Source: Prototheca cutis
Lineage: Eukaryota; Chlorophyta; Trebouxiophyceae; Chlorellales; Chlorellaceae
DNA: 17,078 nt
Direction: 5' to 3'
Assembly: GCA_002897115.2 (NCBI GenBank)
Contig: BCIH01000012.1
Location: 282,443 to 299,520, forward strand
A program made the translations under genes and the position numbers. A model generated the notes under the pieces. The model saw only the letters and a list, made by a program, of their open reading frames with translations. It made no database searches and had not been told where the DNA came from. How positions within the stretch are numbered: position 1 is the stretch's first letter; each line of letters starts with the position of its first letter. Shown one piece after another: positions 16,860 to 17,078 of the stretch.

Positions 16860-17078
16860 AAATTTTCACACTCTGCAGGGCAATAGGAAGGTGGACCACC
16901 TCAATGACGGACCACCTCCAGGGCTGTTTTCCCTTTCCAGGGCAAGGAGCACTGGGATCGTTGCCCCGGGAAGGGAGCCCCCAGGGTTTCGACCCCCGGG
17001 GCTACTTTCCCTTTCCGGGGAAGGGAAGGAGCCCCGGGAGTTCCCACCCCCGTTGGAAGGCTATAACCTCCCAGGATG
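16860..17078. repeat. C/G-rich degenerate repeats at window end
   Basis: GACCACCTC and GGACCACCTCC repeat at about 16892-16920. TTTCCCTTTCC(A/G)GGG recurs at about 16929 and 17005, each followed by a purine-rich AAGGGA/AAGGAG stretch, then GAGCCCC(C/G). The pyrimidine/purine pairing gives imperfect hairpins. No coding frame is recognised. Confidence 0.5.

Overview
This window is nuclear DNA of a eukaryote, most likely a green alga. It is GC-rich, with short introns (about 100-240 nt), a GT/GA microsatellite, C-rich tracts before splice acceptors, an intronless eukaryotic-type tRNA-Phe, and a gene with the plant-type XBAT34/35 E3-ligase architecture. The genus cannot be read from the sequence. 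Seven single N calls mark uncertain bases. All gene models below are hand-spliced from reading frames and splice signals.

Layout. (1) 1-372: a decayed C-terminal end of a Fanzor nuclease (zinc ribbon plus RuvC-III) on the minus strand, beside a 23-bp tandem repeat. (2) 1117-4671, minus: a 1184-codon frame with an N-terminal FCP1/SCP-like HAD phosphatase domain, then two tandem copies of an unrecognised module of about 420 residues. Its stop codon lies in a tRNA-Phe-like fragment. (3) 4672-5273: a divergent promoter region with a G-box and an 18-bp perfect palindrome. (4) 5274-8492, plus: an apparently complete, intron-containing Fanzor (eukaryotic TnpB relative) with NLS, RuvC-I, the Fanzor-type relocated RuvC-II glutamate, zinc ribbon and RuvC-III. 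Three adjacent hairpins follow within 105 nt of the stop and are a candidate guide (omega/f) RNA. (5) 8703-8775, minus: tRNA-Phe(GAA) with a T-run terminator. (6) 9006-10639, minus: a relative of the Fanzor N-terminal region with no RuvC half and a frameshift, preceded by a partial tandem duplicate. (7) 10935-12490: no recognisable gene. (8) 12491-15547, plus: a seven-exon E3 ubiquitin ligase (myristoylation signal, ankyrin repeats, PH-like domain, proline-rich linker, MDM2-type C2H2C4 RING). (9) 16006-16544, minus: the C-terminal exons of a DUF493/YbeD-like gene. (10) 16860-17078: C/G-rich repetitive sequence.

The main interest is the cluster of three Fanzor-related units in about 11 kb: one intact nuclease candidate, one C-terminal remnant and one N-terminal-only relative, with two tRNA-Phe-like sequences nearby. 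This looks like a neighbourhood with repeated insertion and decay of a mobile RNA-guided nuclease. The ubiquitin ligase and the DUF493 gene look like ordinary host genes.
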